A stretch of 12,169 bases of DNA from an uncultured Bacilli bacterium (GCA_947587565.1 CANPYA010000029.1:1-12169); one strand, 5' to 3'; counted from the first letter of the stretch, positions 6,643 through 12,169 are shown. Translations and numbers: made by a program. Notes: generated by a model from the letters alone, not told the origin.

Positions 6643-6792
6643 GCAAATATTATTTAAAAAAATATAGACAATTTTATTACTTTATTTCAAAAAGTGCCGA
6701 CACTGTCGGCACAATTAATGTGGAGTCATTTTGTGTAATTATTGCCAATTAAAGATAAAAATGAACAAAATTATTATATCAATTAAGTAAAA
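6643..6792 (+). pseudogene. Decayed internal fragment of a DUF1016 nuclease gene carrying palindrome 9
   Basis: From 6694 the gene-equivalent frame reads V-P-T-L-S-A-Q-L-M-W-S-H-F-V, stop, L-L-P-I-K-D-K-N-E-Q-N-Y-Y-I-N, stop, V. The intact gene has V-H-A-L-R-G-Q-F-T-W-T-H-I-K-T-L-L-P-I-K-N-K-N-E-R-N-Y-Y-I-N-Q-V at the same place (from 7410). W-S-H in the copy is closer to the motif I remember for the family than W-T-H in the gene. The left flank (from about 6643) also aligns with gene positions from about 7327, with an internal deletion. Two in-frame stops (6736, 6784) and missing ends mean it cannot make a nuclease. Confidence 0.8.
6694..6712 (+). repeat. Array palindrome 9
   Basis: GTGCCGACACTGTCGGCAC is a perfect 19-nt palindrome, centre 6703, core CACTG, followed by AATTA. 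It lies in the same reading-frame position within the pseudogene fragment as the palindrome of the intact nuclease gene. Confidence 0.9.
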
Positions 6793-6811
6793 GGTGCTAC
6801 AGCGTAGCACC
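6793..6811 (+). repeat. Array palindrome 10
   Basis: GGTGCTACAGCGTAGCACC pairs over 8 bp with loop AGC (core variant CAGCG), centre 6802, followed by AATTT. Gene-frame reading is G-A-T-A, stop, H-Q-F. Confidence 0.85.
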
Positions 6812-6820
6812 AATTTAATA

Positions 6821-6956
6821 TATGATGCTTTTAATTAAAAATTAAGGTAACAAATTAGAAAAAATATGAAAAAAGATATAGTCGTTCTAACCTAGTCTAT
6901 ATGAAAAATTTTATTTGGAATTTCCAATTGTGCACGCACTGCGTGCACAATTTACA
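6821..6956 (+). pseudogene. Decayed internal fragment of the DUF1016 nuclease gene carrying palindrome 11
   Basis: This stretch aligns along its length with gene positions about 7298-7436. Shared blocks are GATGCTTT.AATTAA, CAAATTAGA, AAAAATATG, TCTATATGAAA, and the run from TTTTATTTGGAATTTCCAATT through the palindrome to TTTACAT. One-base deletions relative to the gene (for example AAACAATTTT to AAAAATTTT near 6903) break the frame, so it is a non-coding copy. A 63-codon TTG-started ORF that begins inside it (6915-7106) is a by-product: it reads E-F-P-I-V-H-A-L-R-A-Q-F-T from the copy and then runs on through palindromes 12 and 13. Confidence 0.85.
6926..6952 (+). repeat. Array palindrome 11
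   Basis: A perfect 27-nt palindrome with 19-nt centre GTGCACGCACTGCGTGCAC (6930-6948), centre 6939, core CACTG. It differs from the palindrome in the nuclease gene at only 6932 and 6946 (gene 7412 and 7426). These two positions pair, so C-G became G-C or the reverse. Confidence 0.92.
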
Positions 6957-6988
6957 TATTTTATTGAAAGTTTTAAAAAAGCTGAAAA

Positions 6989-7007
6989 GCGTACACATTG
7001 TATACGC
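6989..7007 (+). repeat. Array palindrome 12 (one mismatch)
   Basis: GCGTACACATTGTATACGC pairs except for one C-A mismatch (6994/7002); centre 6998, core variant CATTG. AATTA follows. Gene-frame reading is A-Y-T-L-Y-T-Q-L. Confidence 0.8.
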
Positions 7008-7025
7008 AATTATAAGATTAAAAAA

Positions 7026-7044
7026 GGTGGCTCAGTGAGCCACC
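7026..7044 (+). repeat. Array palindrome 13
   Basis: GGTGGCTCAGTGAGCCACC is a perfect 19-nt palindrome, centre 7035, core CAGTG, followed by AATTC. Gene-frame reading is G-G-S-V-S-H-Q-F. It is the last unit before the nuclease gene promoter. Confidence 0.88.
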
Positions 7045-7098
7045 AATTCAAATTTAATATATTATCGTCAAAAAATGACAAATTTTTTAAATTTAATA

Positions 7099-7107
7099 TG
7101 CTATAGT
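7099..7107 (+). promoter_or_regulatory. Probable extended -10 promoter for the DUF1016 nuclease gene
   Basis: TGCTATAGT is a TGnTATAAT-like extended -10 with one mismatch. No good -35 is seen at normal spacing (ATGACA at 7075-7080 is too far). It would give a very short leader before GAGGTGG at 7116-7122 and ATG 7128. Transcription would then start after the array, leaving the 13 palindromes outside this mRNA. Confidence 0.5.
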
Positions 7108-7127
7108 AACCAATCGAGGTGGGGTTT

Positions 7128-8060
7128 ATGGAAACAAAAACTAAAGATTACTATAGTGAAATAGTAAATTATATTGAAGATTTAGAAGTAAATAAAAGAG
7201 TTAGAGAATTAAAAGATAATTATGATACTTTGTTAACTTATTGGAATATTGGTAAATCGATTGTGGATGCTCAAGGTGGGAAAATTAGGGCTAAGTATGG
7301 TGATGCTTTAATTAAGAATTGGGGCAGCAAATTAGAAGAAAAATATGGAAAAAGGTATGGACGATCTAATTTATTCTATATGAAACAATTTTATTTGGAA
7401 TTTCCAATTGTCCACGCACTGCGTGGACAATTTACATGGACTCACATAAAAACACTTTTGCCTATTAAAAATAAAAATGAAAGAAATTATTATATTAACC
7501 AAGTAATATTAAATAATTTATCAAGTAGAGAACTTATTAATGAGATAAAAAATAAATCATTTGAAAGATTATCATATGCTGATAAAGAAAATGTTAAATT
7601 AATAACAAATGAAAATAGTAATAAATTAACTTTAAATGATATGTTAAAAGATCCAATTATTATAAATATACCAAATAAAGAAAATAAATTAGATGAAAAA
7701 GTTATTCATAAATATTTAATTCAAATGTTAGAAAATAAGTTTCTAGAGTTAGGTGTTGGTTTCACTCTAGCTGGTCATGAGTATAAAATAAAATATGAAG
7801 ATAGAGTATATAAAATAGATTTATTATTTTTTAATGTTAAATTAAATTGTTATATTGTAATAGAGGTAAAAAATAGAGAAGTATTACCCCAAGATATTGG
7901 ACAGTTAGAATTTTATATGAATTGTATAGATATGCAAGTAAAAGAAAAATATAATAATAAGACTTTAGGGGTTTTAATAGTAAAAAAGAAAAATCAATAT
8001 GTTATTGAATATATATCAAATAAAGAATTATTATACTTAACAACATTTATAATTAAATAA
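7128..8060 (+). CDS. DUF1016 / YhcG-type PD-(D/E)XK nuclease domain protein
   Basis: A 310-residue protein of the YhcG family. The N-terminal DUF1016_N part (about 7-150) has L-L-T-Y-W-N-I-G-K, Y-G-x-R-Y-G-R-S-N-L, then the Q-F-T-W-T-H segment (101-106; Q-L-S-W-S-H in many relatives) and L-S-S-R-E-L. The C-terminal nuclease core (about 205-275) has G-F-T-L-A-G, Y-K-I-D-L-L-F (catalytic D231), V-I-E-V-K (E246, K248) and G-Q-L-x-F-Y-M-N (Q259). It is complete and likely an active DNA or RNA nuclease, with cellular role unknown. ATG 7128 is chosen because GAGGTGG at 7116-7122 fits it; an in-frame GTG at 7119 lies inside that SD. Residues 94-102 (I-V-H-A-L-R-G-Q-F) are encoded by a perfect palindrome of the type arrayed upstream. 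No clear terminator follows. Confidence 0.88.
   Translation: METKTKDYYSEIVNYIEDLEVNKRVRELKDNYDTLLTYWNIGKSIVDAQGGKIRAKYGDALIKNWGSKLEEKYGKRYGRSNLFYMKQFYLEFPIVHALRGQFTWTHIKTLLPIKNKNERNYYINQVILNNLSSRELINEIKNKSFERLSYADKENVKLITNENSNKLTLNDMLKDPIIINIPNKENKLDEKVIHKYLIQMLENKFLELGVGFTLAGHEYKIKYEDRVYKIDLLFFNVKLNCYIVIEVKNREVLPQDIGQLEFYMNCIDMQVKEKYNNKTLGVLIVKKKNQYVIEYISNKELLYLTTFIIK
7406..7432 (+). repeat. Palindrome 14, inside the nuclease coding sequence
   Basis: A perfect 27-nt palindrome with 19-nt centre GTCCACGCACTGCGTGGAC (7410-7428), centre 7419, core CACTG. It encodes I-V-H-A-L-R-G-Q-F just before the conserved W-T-H. Length, core, AATT borders and reading-frame position match the upstream array. 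Confidence 0.93.
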
Positions 8061-8094
8061 GTCAAAAAGTAGTCAACTTATTCCAATATCTTTA

Positions 8095-8123
8095 TTTACA
8101 AAACAAAAATAGTCATTTATAAT
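8095..8123 (+). promoter_or_regulatory. Sigma-A-type promoter for the ackA operon
   Basis: TTTACA at 8095-8100 and TATAAT at 8118-8123 are 17 bp apart, the same hexamers and spacing as at prs. AGAGGTG at 8131-8137 is the ribosome binding site for ATG 8145. Confidence 0.85.
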
Positions 8124-8144
8124 GATATGTAGAGGTGTAAATTT

Positions 8145-9341
8145 ATGAAAATATTATCAGTAAATGCTGGTAGTTCATCATTAAAATTTAATTTAATTGA
8201 ACTTCCAGAAGAAAAAGAATTAATTAGTGGTTATTTTGAAAAGATAGGACTAGAAGATAGTTTCTATAGTATCAAAATGCATGGAGAAAAGACTAAAAAG
8301 ACAGTTAGTATTAAAGATCATGCTGAAGCAATTAAGTATTTAATTGATGAATTAATTGGTAACAAAGTAATTGCTTCTTTAGAAGAAATTGATGGAGTTG
8401 GTCATCGTTTAGTTCATGGTGGAGATAAATATAACAAATCAGTTATTATTGATGATGAAGTTATTAAGACTGTCTCTGAACTATCTAGTTTAGCGCCGCT
8501 TCATAATCCAGCGAATATTGTGGGAGTAAAAGCATTTAGAGAAGCTATGCCTAATACGCCAATGGTTGGAGTTTTTGATACAGCATTCCATCAAACTATG
8601 GAAGAAAAAGAATATCTATATCCTGTCCCAATGGACTGGTATCGTAATTATGGCGTTCGGAAATATGGTTTCCATGGAACAAGTCATAAATATATTACTA
8701 AAAAAGTTCAAGAAATGTTAGGCAAAGAAAATGTTAATATCATCAGTTGCCATGTTGGTAGTGGTGGATCTTTATGCTGTGTTAAAGATGGTAAAAGTAT
8801 TGATACCACTATGGGCTTTAGTCCTAATGCCGGTATTATGATGGGTACTCGTTCTGGGGATATCGATTATTCAATGATTCCTTATTTAATGCAAAAAACT
8901 GATATGTCTATTGCGGAGATTGATAATGCTTTAAATAAACAAAGTGGCTTACTTGCTATCAGTGGTAAATATTCTGACCATAGAGATATCGAAACAGGTA
9001 TGGCTGAAGGCGATGAAGCAAGTATTTTAGCGAACGATATGTATGTTGATAAAATAGTTTCTTATATTGCTCGTTATTATGTTAAATTAGATGGTAAAGT
9101 TGATGCTTTAGTATTTACGGCCGGTTTAGGTGAAAATGCTCGGGAATTTAGAGAAGAAGTTGTAAATAAACTAGGTTCTTTAAGAATGTATATCGATAAA
9201 GAAGAAAATAATAAAATTGCTTCTTACCTAGATAAATCTGAAGGTAAAATTTCAAGCGAAGAAAGTGAAAACCCAATCTATGTTATTCCAACTAATGAAG
9301 AATTAATGATTGCTCTTGATACAATGGAACTAATTAGTTAG
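8145..9341 (+). CDS. ackA: Acetate kinase
   Basis: Converts acetyl phosphate and ADP to acetate and ATP, the energy-yielding step of acetate fermentation in the cytosol. The full-length 398-residue protein has the ASKHA-family motifs in order: V-N-A-G-S-S-S-L-K-F (6-15), G-H-R-L-V-H-G-G (86-93, substrate Arg 88), V-F-D-T-A-F-H (143-149, catalytic D145), H-G-T-S-H-K-Y (177-183), C-H-V-G-S-G-G-S (202-209), M-G-T-R-S-G-D-I-D (233-241, transition-state Arg 236), F-T-A-G-L-G-E-N-A, and P-T-N-E-E near the end. No phosphotransacetylase gene lies in the window. It is the first gene of an operon with a DHH phosphoesterase and recX, behind a near-consensus promoter, which fits high expression. Confidence 0.97.
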   Translation: MKILSVNAGSSSLKFNLIELPEEKELISGYFEKIGLEDSFYSIKMHGEKTKKTVSIKDHAEAIKYLIDELIGNKVIASLEEIDGVGHRLVHGGDKYNKSVIIDDEVIKTVSELSSLAPLHNPANIVGVKAFREAMPNTPMVGVFDTAFHQTMEEKEYLYPVPMDWYRNYGVRKYGFHGTSHKYITKKVQEMLGKENVNIISCHVGSGGSLCCVKDGKSIDTTMGFSPNAGIMMGTRSGDIDYSMIPYLMQKTDMSIAEIDNALNKQSGLLAISGKYSDHRDIETGMAEGDEASILANDMYVDKIVSYIARYYVKLDGKVDALVFTAGLGENAREFREEVVNKLGSLRMYIDKEENNKIASYLDKSEGKISSEESENPIYVIPTNEELMIALDTMELIS

Positions 9342-9344
9342 CGG

Positions 9345-10322
9345 GTGGTTAAAATAATAAACAAAAATTTATTAAACAAAATCTATAAGGAAATAAAAAA
9401 GTATGACAATATTGTAATTGCGAGACATATTGGACCTGATCCGGATGCCATTGCTAGTCAAATTGCCCTAAGAGATAGTATTAAACTAACTTTCCCAGAA
9501 AAGAAAGTTTATGCAGTTGGAGCGGGTGTTTCCAAATTCAAATCATATGGCACATTAGACCATCCTAATTATGCGAATATTACTGATGCTTTATTAGTGG
9601 TTTTAGATGTACCTAATATGAACCGGGTCGATATCGAAGAATTACAATATAAAAGTATTTTAAAAATAGATCATCATCCAAAAGAAGATATTATTGGTAA
9701 TGTGGACTGGACAGATGAGACAAAATCTAGTACTAGTCAAATGGTTTGTGAATTAATATTAAATACTAAATTAAAACTAAATCAAAAAATTGCCGAAAAT
9801 CTTTTCTTAGGCATTGTTTCTGATAGTGAGAGATTCTCTTTAAAAAATACCACTTATGAAACTTTTGAAACTGTAAGTAATTTAATTAAAGTAAGTAATA
9901 TTAACTTTCCCGAATTATATGATATTTTATACACGAGACCCTTTAATGAACATAAGTTTATTGCGTTTATCACCAATAATTTAGTAATTGATGAAAATAA
10001 ATTTGCTTATATCAAAATAAGTGATGCCGATTTAAAAGAATTTAATGTTGATGCCTCAACTCCTTCTAATTTAATTAATGGTTATAATTTCATTGATGAA
10101 ATATTAGTTTGGATGTTTGTAACCGAAGATGTTAAAAATAATCAATATAAAATAAGTATTCGTTCTCGGGGTCCAGTAATTAATACAATTGCAAACAATT
10201 ATAATGGTGGGGGGCATAAATTTGCTTGTGGAGCAAGACTTACCGAAATGGCCGATGTTGATAACTTAATAAAAGACTTAAGCAAGGCTTGCTTAGAATA
10301 TGAAAAAAATAAAGAGTTATAA
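9345..10322 (+). CDS. nrnA: DHH/DHHA1 phosphoesterase, NrnA type (oligoribonuclease / pAp phosphatase)
   Basis: NrnA-type enzymes remove nucleotides from very short RNAs and dephosphorylate 3'-phosphoadenosine 5'-phosphate. The 325 residues match the family length (about 310-325). Metal-binding motifs are R-H-I-G-P-D-P-D-A (27-35; D32, D34), V-L-D-V-P (D88), K-I-D-H-H-P (107-112; the DHH triad), and V-S-D-S-E-R-F (D160). The DHHA1 part ends with S-I-R-S-R-G (271-276) and G-G-G-H (288-291). The predicted GTG start is three bases after the ackA stop. Because GGGTGG overlaps that GTG, no separate SD is visible upstream, and no ATG, GTG or TTG follows at a suitable distance. Translation coupled to ackA termination is the simplest view. 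It overlaps recX by 23 nt. Confidence 0.88.
   Translation: MVKIINKNLLNKIYKEIKKYDNIVIARHIGPDPDAIASQIALRDSIKLTFPEKKVYAVGAGVSKFKSYGTLDHPNYANITDALLVVLDVPNMNRVDIEELQYKSILKIDHHPKEDIIGNVDWTDETKSSTSQMVCELILNTKLKLNQKIAENLFLGIVSDSERFSLKNTTYETFETVSNLIKVSNINFPELYDILYTRPFNEHKFIAFITNNLVIDENKFAYIKISDADLKEFNVDASTPSNLINGYNFIDEILVWMFVTEDVKNNQYKISIRSRGPVINTIANNYNGGGHKFACGARLTEMADVDNLIKDLSKACLEYEKNKEL
10280..10294 (+). promoter_or_regulatory. Palindrome covering the recX ribosome binding region
   Basis: AAGCAAGGCTTGCTT is a perfect odd palindrome within the end of the nrnA-type gene. Its AAGG (10284-10287) is the best SD candidate for recX ATG 10300, so the hairpin could mask it until ribosomes translating the upstream gene open it. 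The core is unlike the array palindromes. Confidence 0.4.
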
Positions 10323-11043
10323 ATTAAAAAAAGGTAGTATTTATGAAATAACTTTAGAAACGGGAGAAAAAATTAATCTCTATGATGATGTTATTCTTAA
10401 ATATGGCCTTTTATTATCTAAAGAAATAGATGATAAAGATTTTAAACAAATTTTAGAAGATAATAGTTATTTAGAAAGTTATCATATTGCCCTTAAATAT
10501 ATAAGTTATAAATTAAGAACGGAAAAAGAGATAATTAAAAGGCTAAGTAAATATAGTAAACAAGCCACTAATTACACTTTAAATAGATTAAAAGAAGAAG
10601 GATACTTAAATGATGAGTTATATATTAAATCTTATATTAATGATGCCATTAATTTAAAAGTCGTAGGACCAAATAAAATATTATATGAGTTAAAAAAATT
10701 AGGTTTTAAAGAAAAGGCTATTCATAATTATTTAGATACTTTTGCAAGTGATGTGTGGCTTGATAAAATTAAGAAAGTAACACTTAAAAAAATAAATAGT
10801 AATCATAATTTATCCGGTCTTTTATTAAAGCAAAAGATAATGCAAGAATTATTAACCAGAGGTTTTTTTAAAGAAGATATAATGCGTGTTTTAGATAATT
10901 ATGAATTTCCAGATAATAAAGATGTTTATGAAAAAGAATATACTAAATTAAAAAATAAATTAAGTAAAAAATATAGTGGGGAAGAGTTAGAATATCAAAT
11001 AAATATCCATTTATTAAAAAAAGGGTTTAAAAAAATTGATTAG
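10300..11043 (+). CDS. recX: Regulatory protein RecX
   Basis: RecX binds RecA filaments and limits their activity. The 247-residue protein shows the three-helix repeat pattern of the family. A-L-K-Y-I-S-Y-K-L-R-T-E-K-E (about 64-77) corresponds to the usual A-L-x-Y-L-S-x-R-x-R-S-x-x-E. Then come L-N-R-L-K-E-E-G-Y-L-N-D (about 94-105) and V-V-G-P-N-K-I-L-Y-E-L-K-K-L-G-F (about 122-137), followed by a second, more diverged repeat. The first 55 residues are a small beta-rich extension, as in Bacillus-type RecX proteins. The start lies inside the upstream phosphoesterase gene, implying translational coupling. No recA is in the window. The last gene of its operon, it ends at the bidirectional terminator shared with the convergent PrsA gene. 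Confidence 0.85.
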   Translation: MKKIKSYKLKKGSIYEITLETGEKINLYDDVILKYGLLLSKEIDDKDFKQILEDNSYLESYHIALKYISYKLRTEKEIIKRLSKYSKQATNYTLNRLKEEGYLNDELYIKSYINDAINLKVVGPNKILYELKKLGFKEKAIHNYLDTFASDVWLDKIKKVTLKKINSNHNLSGLLLKQKIMQELLTRGFFKEDIMRVLDNYEFPDNKDVYEKEYTKLKNKLSKKYSGEELEYQINIHLLKKGFKKID

Positions 11044-11063
11044 CAATTAAGTTAATCAATTTT
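11032..11063. terminator. Bidirectional Rho-independent terminator between recX and the prsA-like gene
   Basis: An 11-bp stem (AAAATTGATTA at 11032-11042 with TAATCAATTTT at 11053-11063) has a 10-nt loop. It overlaps the recX stop and is followed by T-rich DNA on the plus strand. A-rich DNA to its left gives a T run for minus-strand transcription, so it can serve both convergent genes. Confidence 0.7.
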
Positions 11064-11071
11064 ATTTTGTT

Positions 11072-12103
11072 TTAATTAGCACTGTTAGTAGTACTACTAT
11101 TGGCTAAATTATTTAAGTAAATACCATATTGACGATCTAGAGTTGAATCAACAATATTCATATTATAAAGTTCGCGATAATATTTCATAGAGTTTAGAGA
11201 GATATCTTTGTCACTACTCATTTTTTCATTGGCTAAAGTTTCAATTATTTCATCTTTCATATCTTCTAGTTTAGCTTTATCTTTAGAAGCATTACGATAT
11301 ATGACATGATAACCAAGTTCGGTAGTAATAACTTTTTTACTATATTCCCCATTCTTTAATTTATATAAGGCATCTAATAATTCATCATAATTACTATCTA
11401 AATCACTATAATTAATATAACCCATATTGCCATCTTTATCTTTAGTGCTTTCATCTTCCGAATATTCTTTAACTAATTTTTTAAAAGTATCTAATTTATT
11501 TTCATCTTTACTTTCATTTAGTTTTTTAATAACTTCTTCGGCTTTCTTCTTGGCAGCACTTTCAGCTTCTTTCTTTTCATCAGAAGTCATACTATCTTTA
11601 ACTTCAGGGGTAATTAAGATTTGATATACTTCCACGTCTTCTTTAGCATCTTTATCATAGTAGGCTTTAATTTCTTTATCAGTTACTATACTTTTAGCAT
11701 ATTCTTCAATAGCATGTGATTGCATATAACTCATATAAAGATAATTTTCATAAGCCTCTCTATCAGTATAACCCGTTTGATTTCTTAATTCTGTTAAGAA
11801 TTCTTGTTCTCCTCCTAAACTTTCAACTTGAGCATCAACAAAATTTTTAGCATTTTCTTTCGCTTCATCAACATAATCAGCAAATTCTTTTTCTAAAATA
11901 TAAGTATCTACTAATTTAATGGTAGCATCTAGACCAAAACTATTTTTTAATTCTTCAAATAGTTCTTCGGCACTAATCATATGTTCTTCATCACCTTTTT
12001 TAAAGGTAACAACTGCTTCCTCTCCATTTTTAAGTGTTGGTATTTTTCCACATCCGCCTAATAATAAAAGACAGACTAAACTCAATAATATTCCTTTTTT
12101 CAT
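11072..12103 (-). CDS. prsA: PrsA-like foldase lipoprotein (SurA/parvulin family)
   Basis: A secreted, membrane-anchored chaperone that helps exported proteins fold outside the membrane. The 343-residue protein starts with a lipoprotein signal: K2-K3, a hydrophobic stretch, and lipobox L-G-G-C (15-18), so C18 would be lipidated after cleavage. Residues about 40-145 fit the SurA_N-like chaperone region. A parvulin domain spans about 155-272: V-E-V-Y-Q-I-L-I (157-164), D-G-N-M-G-Y-I (224-230), and T-E-L-G-Y-H-V-I-Y-R (261-270). The first catalytic His (A-S-H-I-L in active parvulins) appears as Y-Q-I-L, while the second is kept in G-Y-H. Isomerase activity may therefore be weak or lost, as reported for some PrsA/PrtM proteins. 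The tail is Ser/Thr/Asn-rich. The start is ATG 12103 with SD GGGAGGA at 12108-12114. Confidence 0.88.
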   Translation of the reverse strand: MKKGILLSLVCLLLLGGCGKIPTLKNGEEAVVTFKKGDEEHMISAEELFEELKNSFGLDATIKLVDTYILEKEFADYVDEAKENAKNFVDAQVESLGGEQEFLTELRNQTGYTDREAYENYLYMSYMQSHAIEEYAKSIVTDKEIKAYYDKDAKEDVEVYQILITPEVKDSMTSDEKKEAESAAKKKAEEVIKKLNESKDENKLDTFKKLVKEYSEDESTKDKDGNMGYINYSDLDSNYDELLDALYKLKNGEYSKKVITTELGYHVIYRNASKDKAKLEDMKDEIIETLANEKMSSDKDISLNSMKYYRELYNMNIVDSTLDRQYGIYLNNLANSSTTNSAN

Positions 12104-12122
12104 ATTTTCCTCCCATAAAAGT

Positions 12123-12152
12123 ATTATAACACAGGTATTAAGCCAATTACAA
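12123..12152 (-). promoter_or_regulatory. Promoter of the prsA-like gene
   Basis: On the minus strand, TGTTATAAT (12123-12131) is an extended -10 with a perfect TATAAT hexamer at 12123-12128. TTGTAA at 12147-12152 is a partial -35 at 18 bp. Confidence 0.7.
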
Positions 12153-12169
12153 TGAAATTAAGCACTCAC

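Larger units (their letters stand above)
6051..7127 (+). other. Gene-free stretch holding an array of 13 variable palindromes upstream of a DUF1016 nuclease gene
   Basis: About 1.07 kb without an intact gene. Thirteen palindromes are centred at 6069, 6129, 6204, 6271, 6323, 6382, 6480, 6610, 6703, 6802, 6939, 6998 and 7035, spaced 37-137 bp apart. Each fits a plan of 9-nt arms around one base, with core CA(G/C)TG in ten copies and one-base variants in three (CGGTG, CAGCG, CATTG). Arms differ in every copy but stay complementary, and stems are much richer in G and C than the surrounding DNA. CAATT or a near form follows most copies on the right but not always on the left, so all lie in one orientation, that of the downstream gene. 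Flanks of several copies align with the nuclease gene. The pattern is not CRISPR, because it is the stem that varies and the spacing is irregular. Silent or relict variant cassettes is my inference. Confidence 0.85.

Noticed and set aside
6051..7044. CRISPR array
   Set aside because: A CRISPR has near-identical repeats and even spacers. Here the stems differ in every copy, only a 5-base core and border are shared, and spacing runs from 37 to 137 bp.
6051..7044. Integron attC sites or REP/BIME elements
   Set aside because: There are no attC-like R boxes and no cassette ORFs between the palindromes. REP elements keep their stem sequence, whereas these do not. The link to the DUF1016 coding frame explains the units better.
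6051..7044. A cluster of ordinary transcription terminators
   Set aside because: Only palindrome 1 has a proper T run and follows a gene. The others are followed by CAATT, stand with no gene before them and share a fixed core.
6915..7106. 63-codon TTG-started ORF as a small gene
   Set aside because: Its first residues copy nuclease residues 91-103 and the rest runs through palindromes 12 and 13. It lies in a frameshifted gene copy and no ribosome binding site is visible.
7119..7127. GTG 7119 as the nuclease start
   Set aside because: This GTG lies inside GAGGTGG, which is well placed as the ribosome binding site for ATG 7128.
11427..12155. Plus-strand ORFs at 11427-11624 and 11919-12155
   Set aside because: Both are antisense to the PrsA-like gene (the second runs past its start) and have the Ser/Phe/Leu-rich look of reverse-strand shadows of a Lys/Glu-rich protein.

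Overview
The window looks like chromosomal DNA of a low-GC Firmicute (Bacilli in the broad sense, possibly an uncultured gut lineage near Erysipelotrichales/RF39). This rests on very AT-rich DNA, strong Shine-Dalgarno sequences, TGA read as stop (end of the cysteine desulfurase-like gene) with Trp encoded by TGG, the Firmicute division regulator EzrA, and a PrsA-type lipoprotein. The placement below Firmicutes is inference.

Layout. (1) 1-2326: 3' part of ezrA with its terminator, then a translationally overlapping GrpB-family / HAD-family gene pair ending in a terminator. (2) 2328-4938: an extended -10 promoter drives a NifS/NifZ-like PLP protein, thiI and a 61-residue protein of unknown function, closed by a terminator. 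As I remember it, ezrA, nifZ and thiI are also neighbours in Bacillus. (3) 4948-6087: a divergent PRPP synthetase with its own consensus-like promoter. (4) 6051-8060: about 1 kb with no intact gene but 13 palindromes, followed by a DUF1016/YhcG-type PD-(D/E)XK nuclease gene that carries a 14th palindrome of the same design inside its coding sequence. (5) 8095-11063: ackA, nrnA-type DHH phosphoesterase and recX as one tight operon behind a strong promoter, ending in a bidirectional terminator. (6) 11072-12152 on the minus strand: a PrsA-like lipoprotein with its promoter.

The most unusual part is region 4. Each palindrome is built on a 19-bp plan: 9-nt arms around one central base, with a nearly fixed core CA(G/C)TG, a different arm sequence in every copy, and CAATT usually following on the right. 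Read in the frame of the nuclease gene, most copies encode variants of the same short peptide (V-x-x-T/S/A-V/L-x-x-Q), and the flanks of at least two are decayed copies of the nuclease gene itself. One gives Q-L-M-W-S-H-F and later L-L-P-I-K-D-K-N with in-frame stops; the other is a frameshifted copy of gene positions about 7298-7436. The latter palindrome differs from the one in the gene at exactly two bases, and those two bases pair with each other. Base pairing is therefore kept while sequence changes. I interpret the region as an array of silent or relict variant cassettes next to a nuclease gene whose own variable segment is encoded by a palindrome. How variants arise or move is unknown.

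A second oddity is the cysteine desulfurase-like protein: it keeps the PLP lysine but lacks the usual catalytic His, Gln and mobile-loop Cys, although it sits directly upstream of its expected partner thiI.
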